A stretch of 57,764 nt of DNA from CAZMCT01 sp964564785 (GTDB lineage: Bacteria; Planctomycetota; Phycisphaerae; UBA1845; Fen-1342): assembly GCA_964564785.1 (NCBI GenBank), contig CAZMCT010000008.1, forward strand, positions 1-57,764, given 5' to 3'. The position numbers and the translations under genes are program-made. The notes under the pieces were generated by a model. That model saw only the letters and a program-made list of their open reading frames with translations, had not been told where the DNA came from and ran no database searches. Position 1 is the stretch's first letter. Every line of letters begins with the position of its first letter. Shown piece by piece: positions 1-7,881 of the stretch.

Positions 1-8
1 CCATACTG

Positions 9-88
9 GTGGCTGTCCGAGCCGCGACCGTCAGGGAGCGGTCGGGTGGTGACCGTCCGAGCCGCGACCGTGAGGGAGCGGTTCGACG
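9..88. repeat. Two tandem copies of a 40-bp repeat
   Basis: The core GAGCCGCGACCGTNAGGGAG occurs at 19-38 and again at 59-78 with a period of 40 bp. A diverged copy of the core lies at 14961-14980. The repeat is non-coding and sits upstream of a PEP-CTERM gene. I see no open frame, terminator or promoter that would explain it. Confidence 0.7.
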
Positions 89-222
89 GCGGCGAGTCAG
101 AACGCGCAACGCGATCAACCGTCGCGCACGAACGGCGCTTGCTAGCGCTGTGTGTTCTGAATGCTGTGGCCTGCCCGCTCGCGTGGCCAGGCTCCGGACA
201 CCCGGGGGCCAGGAGGTGGACC

Positions 223-921
223 GTGCACCGGCTATCGCTCACCCTCGTACTGCTTTCGACAGCGCTCGCGCTTGGCTACGACGGCCGGATCGTCCTGACG
301 ACCGACAGCGGCCCCTGGGGCCTGACGCACCCCGAGAACATGCTCGCGGCCAGCACGAACACCGGCCTGGACTACACCAGCGGCGCGTACGCCGTCGGCG
401 CTTTCCCCCCGCCCGACCAACCGGGCAGCACGGTCGTGACGGTCTGGGACCGCGTGTATATCTGGGGGCAGTTCGACGCCTCGCTGCCCAAGGGCACGAG
501 GATCGTCGGCCTCCAGATCGGGATCACCGACGACTGGGGGCAGCATCTGGAGCTCGACTCCGCGTTCTATGCCTGCGACGATTCGCTGGGGTTGGGCCGC
601 AGGCGCTGGAGCGGCGGCGCTCCTTGGGATTTCCTGGAGGATCAGAATCCGCAGGTGATGGTCGCCATCACCGATTGGGGGATTTCGAAGGCCGGCGAAC
701 CCGTGCCGTGGAACCTGTACAGCGGCCCGGCCGGCGGCAATTATTTCCTTCTGGGGGCGTTCCAGTTCGACCTCGACGAGAGCCCTCGCTACACCGTAAG
801 TGTCGAGCAGATTGGGTACGAATCTGGTGCGCCCGGGGCGTGGCAAAGCGCGCAGGTGTACATCCCCGAGCCCGCGGCCGGCCTGGCCCTGGTCGCGCTC
901 GCACTGCTCCGTCGACGGTGA
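223..921 (+). CDS. PEP-CTERM sorting-domain protein
   Basis: A secreted protein of 232 residues and unknown function. The GTG start at 223 was chosen because it follows a strong AGGAGGTGG ribosome site at about 210-218 and opens directly into a signal peptide (HRLSLTLVLLSTALALG). An upstream in-frame ATG at 46 would add a charged, non-signal extension that lies in repeat DNA. The body is rich in Asp, Gly and Trp, as in extracellular beta-rich proteins. The C-terminus is PEP-AA, a hydrophobic stretch and RRR, the signature of PEP-CTERM proteins, which are thought to be processed by an exosortase. No exosortase gene is in this window. Two further PEP-CTERM genes lie at 37946 and 51115. Confidence 0.75.
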   Translation: MHRLSLTLVLLSTALALGYDGRIVLTTDSGPWGLTHPENMLAASTNTGLDYTSGAYAVGAFPPPDQPGSTVVTVWDRVYIWGQFDASLPKGTRIVGLQIGITDDWGQHLELDSAFYACDDSLGLGRRRWSGGAPWDFLEDQNPQVMVAITDWGISKAGEPVPWNLYSGPAGGNYFLLGAFQFDLDESPRYTVSVEQIGYESGAPGAWQSAQVYIPEPAAGLALVALALLRRR

Positions 922-1198
922 AACGCAACGGGGAGTGTGCGGCTGCGGCGCGTCGGTAGCCCGTGTTTCCCGTTTCCTGACGGGCGGAAGGCCCGTGCTC
1001 CCCGTTCCCCGTTCCCCGTTCCCCGTTCCCCGTTCCCTGATCCCTGTTGCCTCTTGCCCGTTGCGGTTTTTCGCTGTGCCGCTGTGCCTTTGCGGCGTGG
1101 TGATGAGCCGCGCGTGAAGGCGCCGAACAAAACCAACGGGGGACCGACCTCCGGTCGGTCAGGTGACAGGTCAGAGGCCTGTCATGAAGGGCTGTGAT
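922..1198. other. Intergenic region with simple repeats and hairpins
   Basis: This is the space between convergent genes. A hairpin at 980-996 (ACGGGC, 5-nt loop, GCCCGT) follows the PEP-CTERM gene and may help end its transcription. Five tandem GTTCCCC heptamers occupy 1004-1038. A similar diverged run (GTTCCCG units) is at about 2404-2445, upstream of ribF. No credible gene is seen. Confidence 0.6.
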
Positions 1199-1217
1199 AG
1201 CCGCTCTTAGAGCGGCT
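1142..1217. terminator. Array of three hairpins overlapping the ribF stop codon
   Basis: Three inverted repeats follow one another. The first is 1142-1160 (GACCGACC, loop TCC, GGTCGGTC). The second is 1165-1183 (GACAGG, 7-nt loop, CCTGTC). The third is 1199-1217 (AGCCGCTC, loop TTA, GAGCGGCT). The loop of the third is exactly the complement of the ribF stop codon TAA. There is no T tract. Given the convergent genes, this is probably a bidirectional transcription end or a DNA structure element. Confidence 0.5.
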
Positions 1218-2196
1218 GGGGCTCGACCGCCCGCAAACGGTCCGCCATCCCGCGCACCACCGTGATGTCGCGCTGCACCTGCGCCACCAGTTCCGCCGGA
1301 CCGGCGTATGTCTGCTGCTCGCGCAGCCGCGCGACGAAGTAGAGTGCGATCCGCCGGCCGCGGAGGTCGCCCGAATAATCCAGCAGGTGCGCCTCGACCC
1401 GCTCCACGTTCGAGCCGAACGTCGGCTGCGGTCCCACGTTCACCGCCGCCAGGTGGAGGATTTCCTTTCGCGGCGCCTGCATCGGTCCCGGCGCCCGCAC
1501 CTGCGCCACGCCCGCATACACTGCCTCCTGCGGCAGCAGATGCACGACGCGCTCGAGGTTCGCCGTCGGGATCCCCAGCCCCGCTCCGCGTCCGGCCCCG
1601 CGCCCGGTGATACCCGCGATGCGGTAGGGGCGTCCGAGCATCAGGTTCGCCTCTTCGATGCGCCCGTCGCGGATCGCCTGCCGGATTGACGAGCTGCTGA
1701 TGACGGGGTTGGTCGGCAGCTCGGGGCAATGGGCGGCCGGCACGACGTGCACCTCGTAGCCCCACTCGGCCGCGTGCTCGCGGAGCGTGTTGAGGTCGCC
1801 CGAGCGCCCGCGTCCGAATCTGAAGTCCGGCCCCTCGACAATCGCTCGTGGGCGACAGTGGGCGACGAGGCGCGCCAGGAAGTCGTGGGCGTGCTGGGAA
1901 AGGAGTCCGTCGTGGCTGCGGAGCACGATCGTGTGGCCAACGCCCAGCGCCTCGAGCAGCGCCAGCCGCTCGACGAGCGTGGTCAGCAGGGCGGGGGCGC
2001 GTTCGGGGGCGAGGATGGCCAGCGGGTGCGGGTGGAAGGTCATTGCGACGACGGGGGCGTCGAGCCGCGCGGCGAGGTCGTGGGCAGCGGCGATGATGCG
2101 GGCATGCCCGCGATGCAGGCCGTCGAAGTTGCCGATCGTGAGTACGACGCCGGAGCGCGGGGGCGTGAAGCGCTCGAGGCCGCTGGTGACGTTCAT
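1207..2196 (-). CDS. ribF: Bifunctional riboflavin kinase / FAD synthetase RibF
   Basis: Makes FMN and then FAD from riboflavin and ATP in the cytoplasm. The 329 residues match the usual length of about 310. The N-terminal nucleotidyltransferase domain shows TIGNFDGLHRGH near residue 20 and the later EGPDFRFGRGRSGD and SSSIRQAI motifs. The C-terminal riboflavin kinase domain has GIPTANLE and VYAGVAQV. The ATG at 2196 was chosen because it is the first Met before the nucleotidyltransferase fold; the upstream open frame is unrelated. A TATCCT hexamer lies 8 nt before the start (2205-2210), so the mRNA may be leaderless. It is a single gene with no cotranscribed neighbour visible. Confidence 0.95.
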   Translation of the reverse strand: MNVTSGLERFTPPRSGVVLTIGNFDGLHRGHARIIAAAHDLAARLDAPVVAMTFHPHPLAILAPERAPALLTTLVERLALLEALGVGHTIVLRSHDGLLSQHAHDFLARLVAHCRPRAIVEGPDFRFGRGRSGDLNTLREHAAEWGYEVHVVPAAHCPELPTNPVISSSSIRQAIRDGRIEEANLMLGRPYRIAGITGRGAGRGAGLGIPTANLERVVHLLPQEAVYAGVAQVRAPGPMQAPRKEILHLAAVNVGPQPTFGSNVERVEAHLLDYSGDLRGRRIALYFVARLREQQTYAGPAELVAQVQRDITVVRGMADRLRAVEPQPL

Positions 2197-2204
2197 ACGC
2201 GCTA

Positions 2205-2210
2205 AGGATA
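2205..2210 (-). promoter_or_regulatory. Possible -10 element of ribF
   Basis: TATCCT (minus strand) is separated by 8 nt from the ribF ATG, a spacing that would place the transcript start at or next to the start codon. The hexamer matches TATAAT at four of six positions. No clear -35 element was seen. Confidence 0.3.
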
Positions 2211-2238
2211 GCACGGCCCCGTGACACCCGCCCGCGCT

Positions 2239-2368
2239 GTCATTCCGAACGCCGCGCAGCGGCCGGGAGCACTCTGGCTGTAGACGGAGGAAGCCGCGTG
2301 TAGCGCGGTGCATCTGCGGCCGCAGCCAGATTTCTCGTCGGTCGCTACCGCGACGTCCTCGAAATGAC
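2239..2368 (-). repeat. Dispersed element, GTCATTCCGA family, copy 1
   Basis: A 130-bp element bounded by near-perfect terminal inverted repeats: GTCATTCCGA at 2239-2248 and TCGAAATGAC at 2359-2368. Read on the minus strand it starts GTCATTTCGAGGACGTCGCG and is related to sequences at 15992, 17314 and 55266. It is non-coding and lies between ribF and lysA. Confidence 0.65.
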
Positions 2369-2459
2369 GATGGCAGCAGAGTGCGACCACAACCACCTGT
2401 TCCGCATTCCCGGTTCCCGGTTCCCCGTTCCCGGTTCCGCGCTCCGCGTCTTCTCGCTT

Positions 2460-3740
2460 TCAGTCCACCCGTTCCGCCGCGATCAGGTCCTCGTACGTCT
2501 CGCGACGGCGGATCAGGCGCACCTGGCCGCCGCGCACCAGCACCTCGGCCGCCCGTGGGCGCGAGTTGTACTGCGACGCCATGGCCATGGCGTAGGCGCC
2601 GGCCGTGTGCACGCCCAGCAGGTCGCCAGGGCGCAGCGGCGGCAGCGGGCGGTCCTTGGCGAGGAAATCGCCGCTCTCGCAAATCGGCCCCACGACGTCG
2701 CACAGGAGGAGGTCGTGGAAGGGTTGCGCGGGGCCGCCGTCGGCCGGAATGCGCTGGCCGGCCTCGACCGGCCAGATGAAGTGATACGCCCCGTACAGCG
2801 CCGGGCGGATGAGTTCGTTCATCGAAGCGTCGACGATGACAAAGCGGCGCCGGCCGGTGTCTTTTACGTGCAGCACGCGGGTCACGAGCAGGCCGGCGTT
2901 GGCGGCGATCGAGCGGCCGGGCTCGAGAATGATGCGCAGGTCGCGGCCGCGGAGCAGGGGCACGATCGTGGCGGCGTACTGCGCGGGGCTGGGGGCCTCG
3001 CTGCCGCGATAATGCGCGCCGAAGCCGCCGCCGATGTCGAGCGTGTCGATCGGGCAGCCGGCGGCGCGGAGCTGGTCGACGAGGGCCAAGGCGCGGGTGA
3101 TGGCGGTCTCGTAGGCGGAGGTGTCGAGCACCGGCGAGCCGATGTGCAGGTGCAGGCCGCAGAGACGGACCCAGGGGTGGTTGCGCGCCTCGCCGAACAG
3201 TGCCCGCGTCTGCTCGAGACCGATGCCGAACTTGGTCTCCTTCGTGCCGGTGGTGGTGTAGGCGTGGGTGTGCGGGTCGACGTCGGGCGTGATGCGGACG
3301 GCGGCGCGGGCGACGATCCGCAGGCGCGTGGCGACGGCCGCGAGTTGCGCGAACTCGGAGGCGGACTCGACGTTGAGCAGGCCGATCTCGCCCAGGAGCG
3401 CGTCGGTCAGCTCGGCGTCGGTCTTGCCCACGCCGGCGAAGACGATGCGGGCCGGGGGCGCGCCGGCCACGCGGGCGCGATAGAACTCGCCGCCGCTGAC
3501 CACGTCGAAGCCGCTGCCGCGCTCAGCCAGTAGCCGCAGGATGTGGATGTTCGAGCAGCACTTGACGGAGTAGCAAATCAGCGGGTCGAGCTCGGCGAAG
3601 GCGGAGCGGAGCCCCTCGTAGTGTCGGAGGAAGGTGCCGGCGGAATAAAGGTAGAGCGGCGTGCCGAACCGGGCGGCGAGGTCGCGGACCGGCTGGTCCT
3701 CGCACCAGAGGTGACCGTCATGGTATTCGAAAAGGTCCAT
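2460..3740 (-). CDS. lysA: Diaminopimelate decarboxylase LysA
   Basis: Converts meso-diaminopimelate to lysine and CO2 using PLP, the last step of lysine synthesis. The 426 residues are the usual length. The PLP lysine lies in YSVKCCSN (about residue 57), where many relatives have a KAN or KSN context. GGGFGAHY (phosphate binding), EPGRSI and the CESGD motif, which contributes from the second subunit, are all present. The barrel and C-terminal sheet domain appear complete. The ATG at 3740 was chosen because MDLFEYHDGHL matches the usual family start. A Met at 3761 is possible but would overlap the upstream gene by 10 nt. It probably forms an operon with the membrane protein upstream (stop at 3752). 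Confidence 0.93.
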   Translation of the reverse strand: MDLFEYHDGHLWCEDQPVRDLAARFGTPLYLYSAGTFLRHYEGLRSAFAELDPLICYSVKCCSNIHILRLLAERGSGFDVVSGGEFYRARVAGAPPARIVFAGVGKTDAELTDALLGEIGLLNVESASEFAQLAAVATRLRIVARAAVRITPDVDPHTHAYTTTGTKETKFGIGLEQTRALFGEARNHPWVRLCGLHLHIGSPVLDTSAYETAITRALALVDQLRAAGCPIDTLDIGGGFGAHYRGSEAPSPAQYAATIVPLLRGRDLRIILEPGRSIAANAGLLVTRVLHVKDTGRRRFVIVDASMNELIRPALYGAYHFIWPVEAGQRIPADGGPAQPFHDLLLCDVVGPICESGDFLAKDRPLPPLRPGDLLGVHTAGAYAMAMASQYNSRPRAAEVLVRGGQVRLIRRRETYEDLIAAERVD

Positions 3741-3751
3741 GTTGGGGGCGT

Positions 3752-4342
3752 TCAGGGCCACGCTGGAAAGAGCGTCGGCTCCAAGGCCTTGAATTCCTGT
3801 TCATCCTTCCAGAGGACCCTGTACGAACCGTACGGGTGCTCCGGATCGCGCCGCGAGTCATAGACGAGGATGTGCCGCCCGCTCGCCTGAAGGATGCGCT
3901 CGTGGGCGTTGCGACAGCGACACACTCCGACCGCTACGATGGTCGGGCTCGAGCTTACAGTCGTCGGGGTGGCACCCACGTAATTGTAGCGGAAGAACGC
4001 GTGCTCGCTCAGCCGCTTCATGTCGACGGTGTCGATCGGCGGCGGAAAGACGTTCGGGACGCCATGTCCCAGGTTGACTTGCTCCTGATACCATCGCGCG
4101 GCGGCTTCCATCCGTCGGCGGCACCCGTCCACGTCCTGCTGGTTGCGGGTCACGATCGACAGCACCAAGATGAGCACCAGCAGCACGCCGACCTTGAGCA
4201 CGTTGCGCACGACCCGCCGGCGGCGCTCGCGCATCGTGCGCCATGCCGCCCGTTCGGTAAGTGCGGCCGGCGACGCAGCGGCCGGGGCCGGAGCGGCGGT
4301 GCGGTCCGGCGGCGCGGGGCGGGCTTGCTCGTCGGCGGGCAT
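3752..4342 (-). CDS. Single-pass membrane protein, unknown function
   Basis: 196 residues. A Pro/Ala-rich N-terminus is followed by a basic cluster (RERRRRVVRNVLK) and one transmembrane helix (about residues 48-65, VGVLLVLILVLSIVT). This places the C-terminal 130 residues outside the membrane by the positive-inside rule. The outer part contains CGR-type cysteines (GVCRCRNAHER) and ends LFPAWP. I do not recognise the family. Its stop is 11 nt from the preferred lysA start, so the two are probably cotranscribed, but nothing ties its role to lysine. TAGAAT stands exactly 6 nt before the ATG. Confidence 0.7.
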   Translation of the reverse strand: MPADEQARPAPPDRTAAPAPAAASPAALTERAAWRTMRERRRRVVRNVLKVGVLLVLILVLSIVTRNQQDVDGCRRRMEAAARWYQEQVNLGHGVPNVFPPPIDTVDMKRLSEHAFFRYNYVGATPTTVSSSPTIVAVGVCRCRNAHERILQASGRHILVYDSRRDPEHPYGSYRVLWKDEQEFKALEPTLFPAWP

Positions 4343-4348
4343 GGCCGC

Positions 4349-4354
4349 ATTCTA
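4349..4354 (-). promoter_or_regulatory. -10-like hexamer with leaderless spacing
   Basis: TAGAAT on the minus strand, then GCGGCC (6 nt), then the ATG at 4342. The same hexamer-N6-start arrangement is seen at five other genes in the window. No convincing -35 element is visible at 16-18 nt. Confidence 0.45.
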
Positions 4355-4400
4355 CCTGGCGGCGGACGTGGCAGCGACCGCGGCACGACGCGGTGGAATC

Positions 4401-4538
4401 ATGGGCATGGCGCAGATCGCGTGGGCAGTCGCGGGCGGGCTGGTGACACTGGCCGTGGCGGTAGCGCTGGTTTTCTGGTGCGTGCAGGAGGAGCGTGATC
4501 GGCGGGCGCCGCCACCGCCGCCCGATGCCTCGGAATAG
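4401..4538 (+). CDS. Small membrane protein (45 residues)
   Basis: MGMAQIAWAVAGG opens a single hydrophobic helix (AIAVALVFWC type), followed by an acidic/basic patch EERDRR and a proline tail. GGTGGA lies 5-10 nt upstream of the ATG as a plausible ribosome site. It is divergent from the gene at 3752-4342 and ends 43 nt before the end of the convergent purL gene. No family is recognised. It is short enough that chance cannot be excluded, but the helix and the ribosome site support a real gene. Confidence 0.45.
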   Translation: MGMAQIAWAVAGGLVTLAVAVALVFWCVQEERDRRAPPPPPDASE

Positions 4539-4581
4539 CGGCCCGCGCCGCGCACGGCCGCCGGGGTTCGTGCTGCCCGCC

Positions 4582-7566
4582 CTACGACGACGCCGCGCGG
4601 AGGATGTCGACCGTGACGCTTGCCCCGGCCAGCGCGATCCGTGGTGCGTCCACTACCGTCGCCAGCGACCAGGACGCCACGCCCGCGTCGCCAAAGAACC
4701 GCCGGGCGTGCTCTGCGTCGGACGTCTCCAACACGTAGCCGGCACAAAGTTCCGTGAAGGGCGGGGGCGCCTCGGCCGCCCGCGCGTCGAGATCGGCACC
4801 GCGATTGCCGGCCAGCGACATCTCCGCCAGCGCCACCAGCCAGCCGCCTTCGCTCACGTCGTGGCAGGCCGAAATCCGGCCGCGCTGCATCAGGTCGGCC
4901 ACCGCGCGGTGCACCTCAGCGGCCGACCGCAGCGCGTAGCCGATCGGCGGCAGTCCGCCTACGAGCAGCACCGCCTGGCCGGTCCGCTTCAGGTCGGGAG
5001 TCACACAGCGGCGCACGTCGGGCACCAGACTCAATGCGCTAATCAGCAGCGTGGCCGGGATCGCCAGCCGCCGCCGCTCGCGGACCCGCGACTCGAGCGC
5101 CGGCAGGATGGCCCGCAGCCGCCGCGCATCCACCTCGTCGCCCGCCGCGCGCTCGCGAAGCAGACCCAACAGCGGCTCAACGTCGCATTCGTCGAGCGCA
5201 AACTCATTGTTCAGCGAATCCTTGCCCGAGATGAAGGGCACGCCGTAGGCCTTCGCCGCGTCGTAGCAGGCCTGGCACGCCCGCACCAGCGCCCCGAGCT
5301 GCTGCGGATCGTCACTGCGGCCCCAGCAGAAATTGTCGAGGATCGCCGTCTGCCGCGGATCGCCGCCCACGCACACCACGTTCCGCAGCGCCTCGTCGAT
5401 CGCGGCCGCGGCCATCCAGTACGGGTCGGCGTCGGCCAGGTGCGGCGCCAGCCCGCAGCCGAGCACTGCGCCCCGCTGCGAATCGAGCTTCGGCCGCAGC
5501 ACGGCCGCGTCCGACGGTCCGCGTCCCGGGCCCAGCAGGGCCTTGACGGCGCTGCCGCCCTGCACCTCGTGGTCGTACTGACGGATGATCCACTCTTTCG
5601 AGGCGATGTTCGGCCGGGAAAGCTCACGGGGCAGCCGCTCGAGCGCGGCCGGGCTGAGGGGCTGCGAATCTTCGAGCGCCGGCGCGGGTTCAGTGGCCGG
5701 CCACCATTCGGCCGCCCGCTCGATCGCCGGCAGGCCGTGGTGGAGAAACCGCATGTCGAGGTCGCCGACGACGTGGCCCTGGTAGCGGAGCAGGATGCGT
5801 GGCTGCGTTTGAGTTGGGTCGGGCGGGCCGAAGGTCCCGATCACGGTCGCCTCGACCTCTTCGCCGCGCATGATGTTCAGGAAGCGGTCGAGGTTCTCCG
5901 GCGGCAGGGCGACAACCATCCGCTCCTGGGCCTCACTGATCCAGATTTCGTCGTAACGCAGCCCCGCGTACTTGAGCGGCACGCGGTCGAGCTCGACGGT
6001 CGCGCCGACCTGCTCCCCCATCTCGCCGACCGCGCTGCTGAGCCCCCCGGCCCCGCAATCCGTCACCGCCGTATACAGGCAGCCGCCCTCCGCGTCGCGG
6101 GCCTGCATCAGGGCCTCGAGGAACCGTTTCTCCGTAATCGCGTTCCCGATCTGCACCGCGTGTGAGAATTCGTCCGCATGCGTGTCCGTCAGTTCGGCCG
6201 AGGAGAATGTCGCGCCGTGGATCCCGTCGCGGCCGGTGCGGCCGCCGATCAAGACCACCAGATCGCCCGACCGGGCCCGTTTCTCGACCAGTCCGCGCGG
6301 GATGATGCCCAGCGAACCGGCGAAGACCAGGGGGTTACCCAGGTAGCGCGGGTCGAAGTACACGGCTCCGTTCACCGTGGGGATGCCCATCCGGTTCCCA
6401 TAATCTGCCACGCCCCGCACGACGCCGCGCAGCACGCGGTGGGGGTGCAGCACACCTTTCGGCAGACCGTCATAAGGCCAGTCGGACGGCGCCACGCAGA
6501 ACACGTCCGTGTTCGCGATCGGACGGGCGCCTAGGCCGCAGCCGATCACGTCGCGGATCACACCGCCGATCCCGGTGGCCGCGCCGCCGTACGGCTCGAT
6601 GGCCGAGGGGTGGTTGTGGGTCTCCACCTTGAACGCGAGACCAGACTCGGTGTCGAACCCGATGACCCCCGCATTGTCCTTGAAGACGGAAAGGCACTCC
6701 GGCCCCCGGCCGGCGGCGATCAGCTCCTCGGTTGCCCGCGCGATCGTCTCCCTGAGCAGGTTGCCGTAGCGTCGGGTCTCGGTCGCGCTGTCTCCGGCTT
6801 TGAGCCCTCGTTCGCCGTCCAAGCCGGGCAGCGGCGCGCCACGGTAAACCACGGCGCTGCGCAAGGTCTTGTGGACGCAATGCTCGGACCAGGTCTGGGC
6901 GATCGTCTCAAGCTCCAGGTCGGTCGGCTCCCGGCCGGCTGTCCGAAAGTGTGCCTGAACCGCCCGCAGTTCGGGGAGCGAGAGGAACAAATGCGCATCG
7001 CGCGACAGCCTCTCCAGCTCCGCGTCGTCCATGGCGCACAACGGAATGTGTCTTACACGGAAATCGTATACCGGCGGTTGTGGCGCGGGCTGCAAGCCGC
7101 GCGTGCCCAGCACTGCCAGCTCGACGCAGTCGTTCGCGAGCGTCCGACGAACGACGTCGAGTACGTGCTCACGGGTCATCTGTCCCGAGAACACGTAACG
7201 GCGGGCAGTCCGCACACGCTCGACCCGTAAGTGTTCCGCCCGCAGCTCCGCCAACGTGCTCTCCGCGACCGGGTCCATCACGCCAGGACGGTTGTGGACC
7301 TCGACTGCGATTCGGCCGGCCGGTGCTTCGGGGAGCGGGTCGTCGCGTCCGATGACCTCCGCGATTTCGGTGACGGGGTCGGCCAGGAGCTCAAGCGCGG
7401 CCCGCTCGACTGCGGCTCGGTCCAGGTCGCCTTCGATAAAGAAGAGTCGCGTGGAGATGACGTTATCGAGGTCCGTGAGGCCGGCTTCCCGGAGCAGGCT
7501 GACGAGCTGCAAATCGCCCGAGTCAGTGTGGTCGCGCCGCCCGACCTCAACTCGGAACACGTTCAT
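4582..7566 (-). CDS. purL: Phosphoribosylformylglycinamidine synthase PurL with fused PurS-like N-terminus
   Basis: Fourth step of purine synthesis: FGAR, glutamine and ATP give FGAM. 994 residues, longer than small PurL (about 740) and shorter than the large three-part enzyme (about 1,300). Residues 1 to about 180 look like two PurS-type halves, the second including VEVHNRPGVMDPVAE. The synthase core follows with HNHPSAIEPYGGAATG near residue 316 (ATP and metal site), TDCGAGGLSSAVGEMG, and SGKDSLNNEF in the second half. The chain ends after the second AIRS-like lobe, so the glutaminase (PurQ) domain is absent and must be a separate gene outside this window. The ATG at 7566 starts the PurS-like strand directly. 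Confidence 0.93.
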   Translation of the reverse strand: MNVFRVEVGRRDHTDSGDLQLVSLLREAGLTDLDNVISTRLFFIEGDLDRAAVERAALELLADPVTEIAEVIGRDDPLPEAPAGRIAVEVHNRPGVMDPVAESTLAELRAEHLRVERVRTARRYVFSGQMTREHVLDVVRRTLANDCVELAVLGTRGLQPAPQPPVYDFRVRHIPLCAMDDAELERLSRDAHLFLSLPELRAVQAHFRTAGREPTDLELETIAQTWSEHCVHKTLRSAVVYRGAPLPGLDGERGLKAGDSATETRRYGNLLRETIARATEELIAAGRGPECLSVFKDNAGVIGFDTESGLAFKVETHNHPSAIEPYGGAATGIGGVIRDVIGCGLGARPIANTDVFCVAPSDWPYDGLPKGVLHPHRVLRGVVRGVADYGNRMGIPTVNGAVYFDPRYLGNPLVFAGSLGIIPRGLVEKRARSGDLVVLIGGRTGRDGIHGATFSSAELTDTHADEFSHAVQIGNAITEKRFLEALMQARDAEGGCLYTAVTDCGAGGLSSAVGEMGEQVGATVELDRVPLKYAGLRYDEIWISEAQERMVVALPPENLDRFLNIMRGEEVEATVIGTFGPPDPTQTQPRILLRYQGHVVGDLDMRFLHHGLPAIERAAEWWPATEPAPALEDSQPLSPAALERLPRELSRPNIASKEWIIRQYDHEVQGGSAVKALLGPGRGPSDAAVLRPKLDSQRGAVLGCGLAPHLADADPYWMAAAAIDEALRNVVCVGGDPRQTAILDNFCWGRSDDPQQLGALVRACQACYDAAKAYGVPFISGKDSLNNEFALDECDVEPLLGLLRERAAGDEVDARRLRAILPALESRVRERRRLAIPATLLISALSLVPDVRRCVTPDLKRTGQAVLLVGGLPPIGYALRSAAEVHRAVADLMQRGRISACHDVSEGGWLVALAEMSLAGNRGADLDARAAEAPPPFTELCAGYVLETSDAEHARRFFGDAGVASWSLATVVDAPRIALAGASVTVDILRAASS

Positions 7567-7881
7567 GTGTAGACTCGGTGTGCGGTATACGGAGCAAAAA
7601 CGGGATGATAGCGAGATGGCGGGTGTGCGTCGCGTAAAAAACGGGAAGAATCGGCGGTGCCGTGATCGCTCCCGGATGTAGGGCTCGTTTTTCTCTCTAA
7701 GCTCATAGATGACATGATTTTAACGTTATCTGCATCACGTGCTGGAGACGATAAGCCGTCTGCAACCGCCGCGGTTTTGCTTGCAACGACCCATCGTCTG
7801 CAAGTAGGATATCGCCCCAACAGGCGGTCTTGGGTCCGGGTTGGAAAACCCGGTTCGCGCGGTCTGACTGGTTAGGAGCAT
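7567..7881. other. Divergent purL-accA control region
   Basis: 315 bp with lower G+C than the flanking genes. It holds a direct repeat CGTCTGCAA at 7757-7765 and 7795-7803, TAGGAT (7806-7811) as a possible accA -10, and a perfect hairpin at 7836-7853 (CCGGGTT, loop GGAA, AACCCGG) that would lie in the accA leader. No open frame in it is convincing. Confidence 0.5.
7836..7853 (+). promoter_or_regulatory. Leader hairpin before accA
   Basis: A 7-bp perfect stem with a GGAA loop ends 28 nt before the accA ATG. It has no T run, so it is not a normal terminator. A role in mRNA stability or regulation is possible but not shown. Confidence 0.35.

Noticed and set aside
1004..1038. GTTCCCC heptamer run as a regulatory array
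   Set aside because: A simple tandem repeat in a convergent intergenic region; similar text at about 2404-2445 is more irregular. Nothing ties it to regulation.
668..2227. Minus-strand frame overlapping ribF
   Set aside because: Shifted frame of ribF with a Pro/Arg-rich translation. The true ribF frame is 1207-2196.
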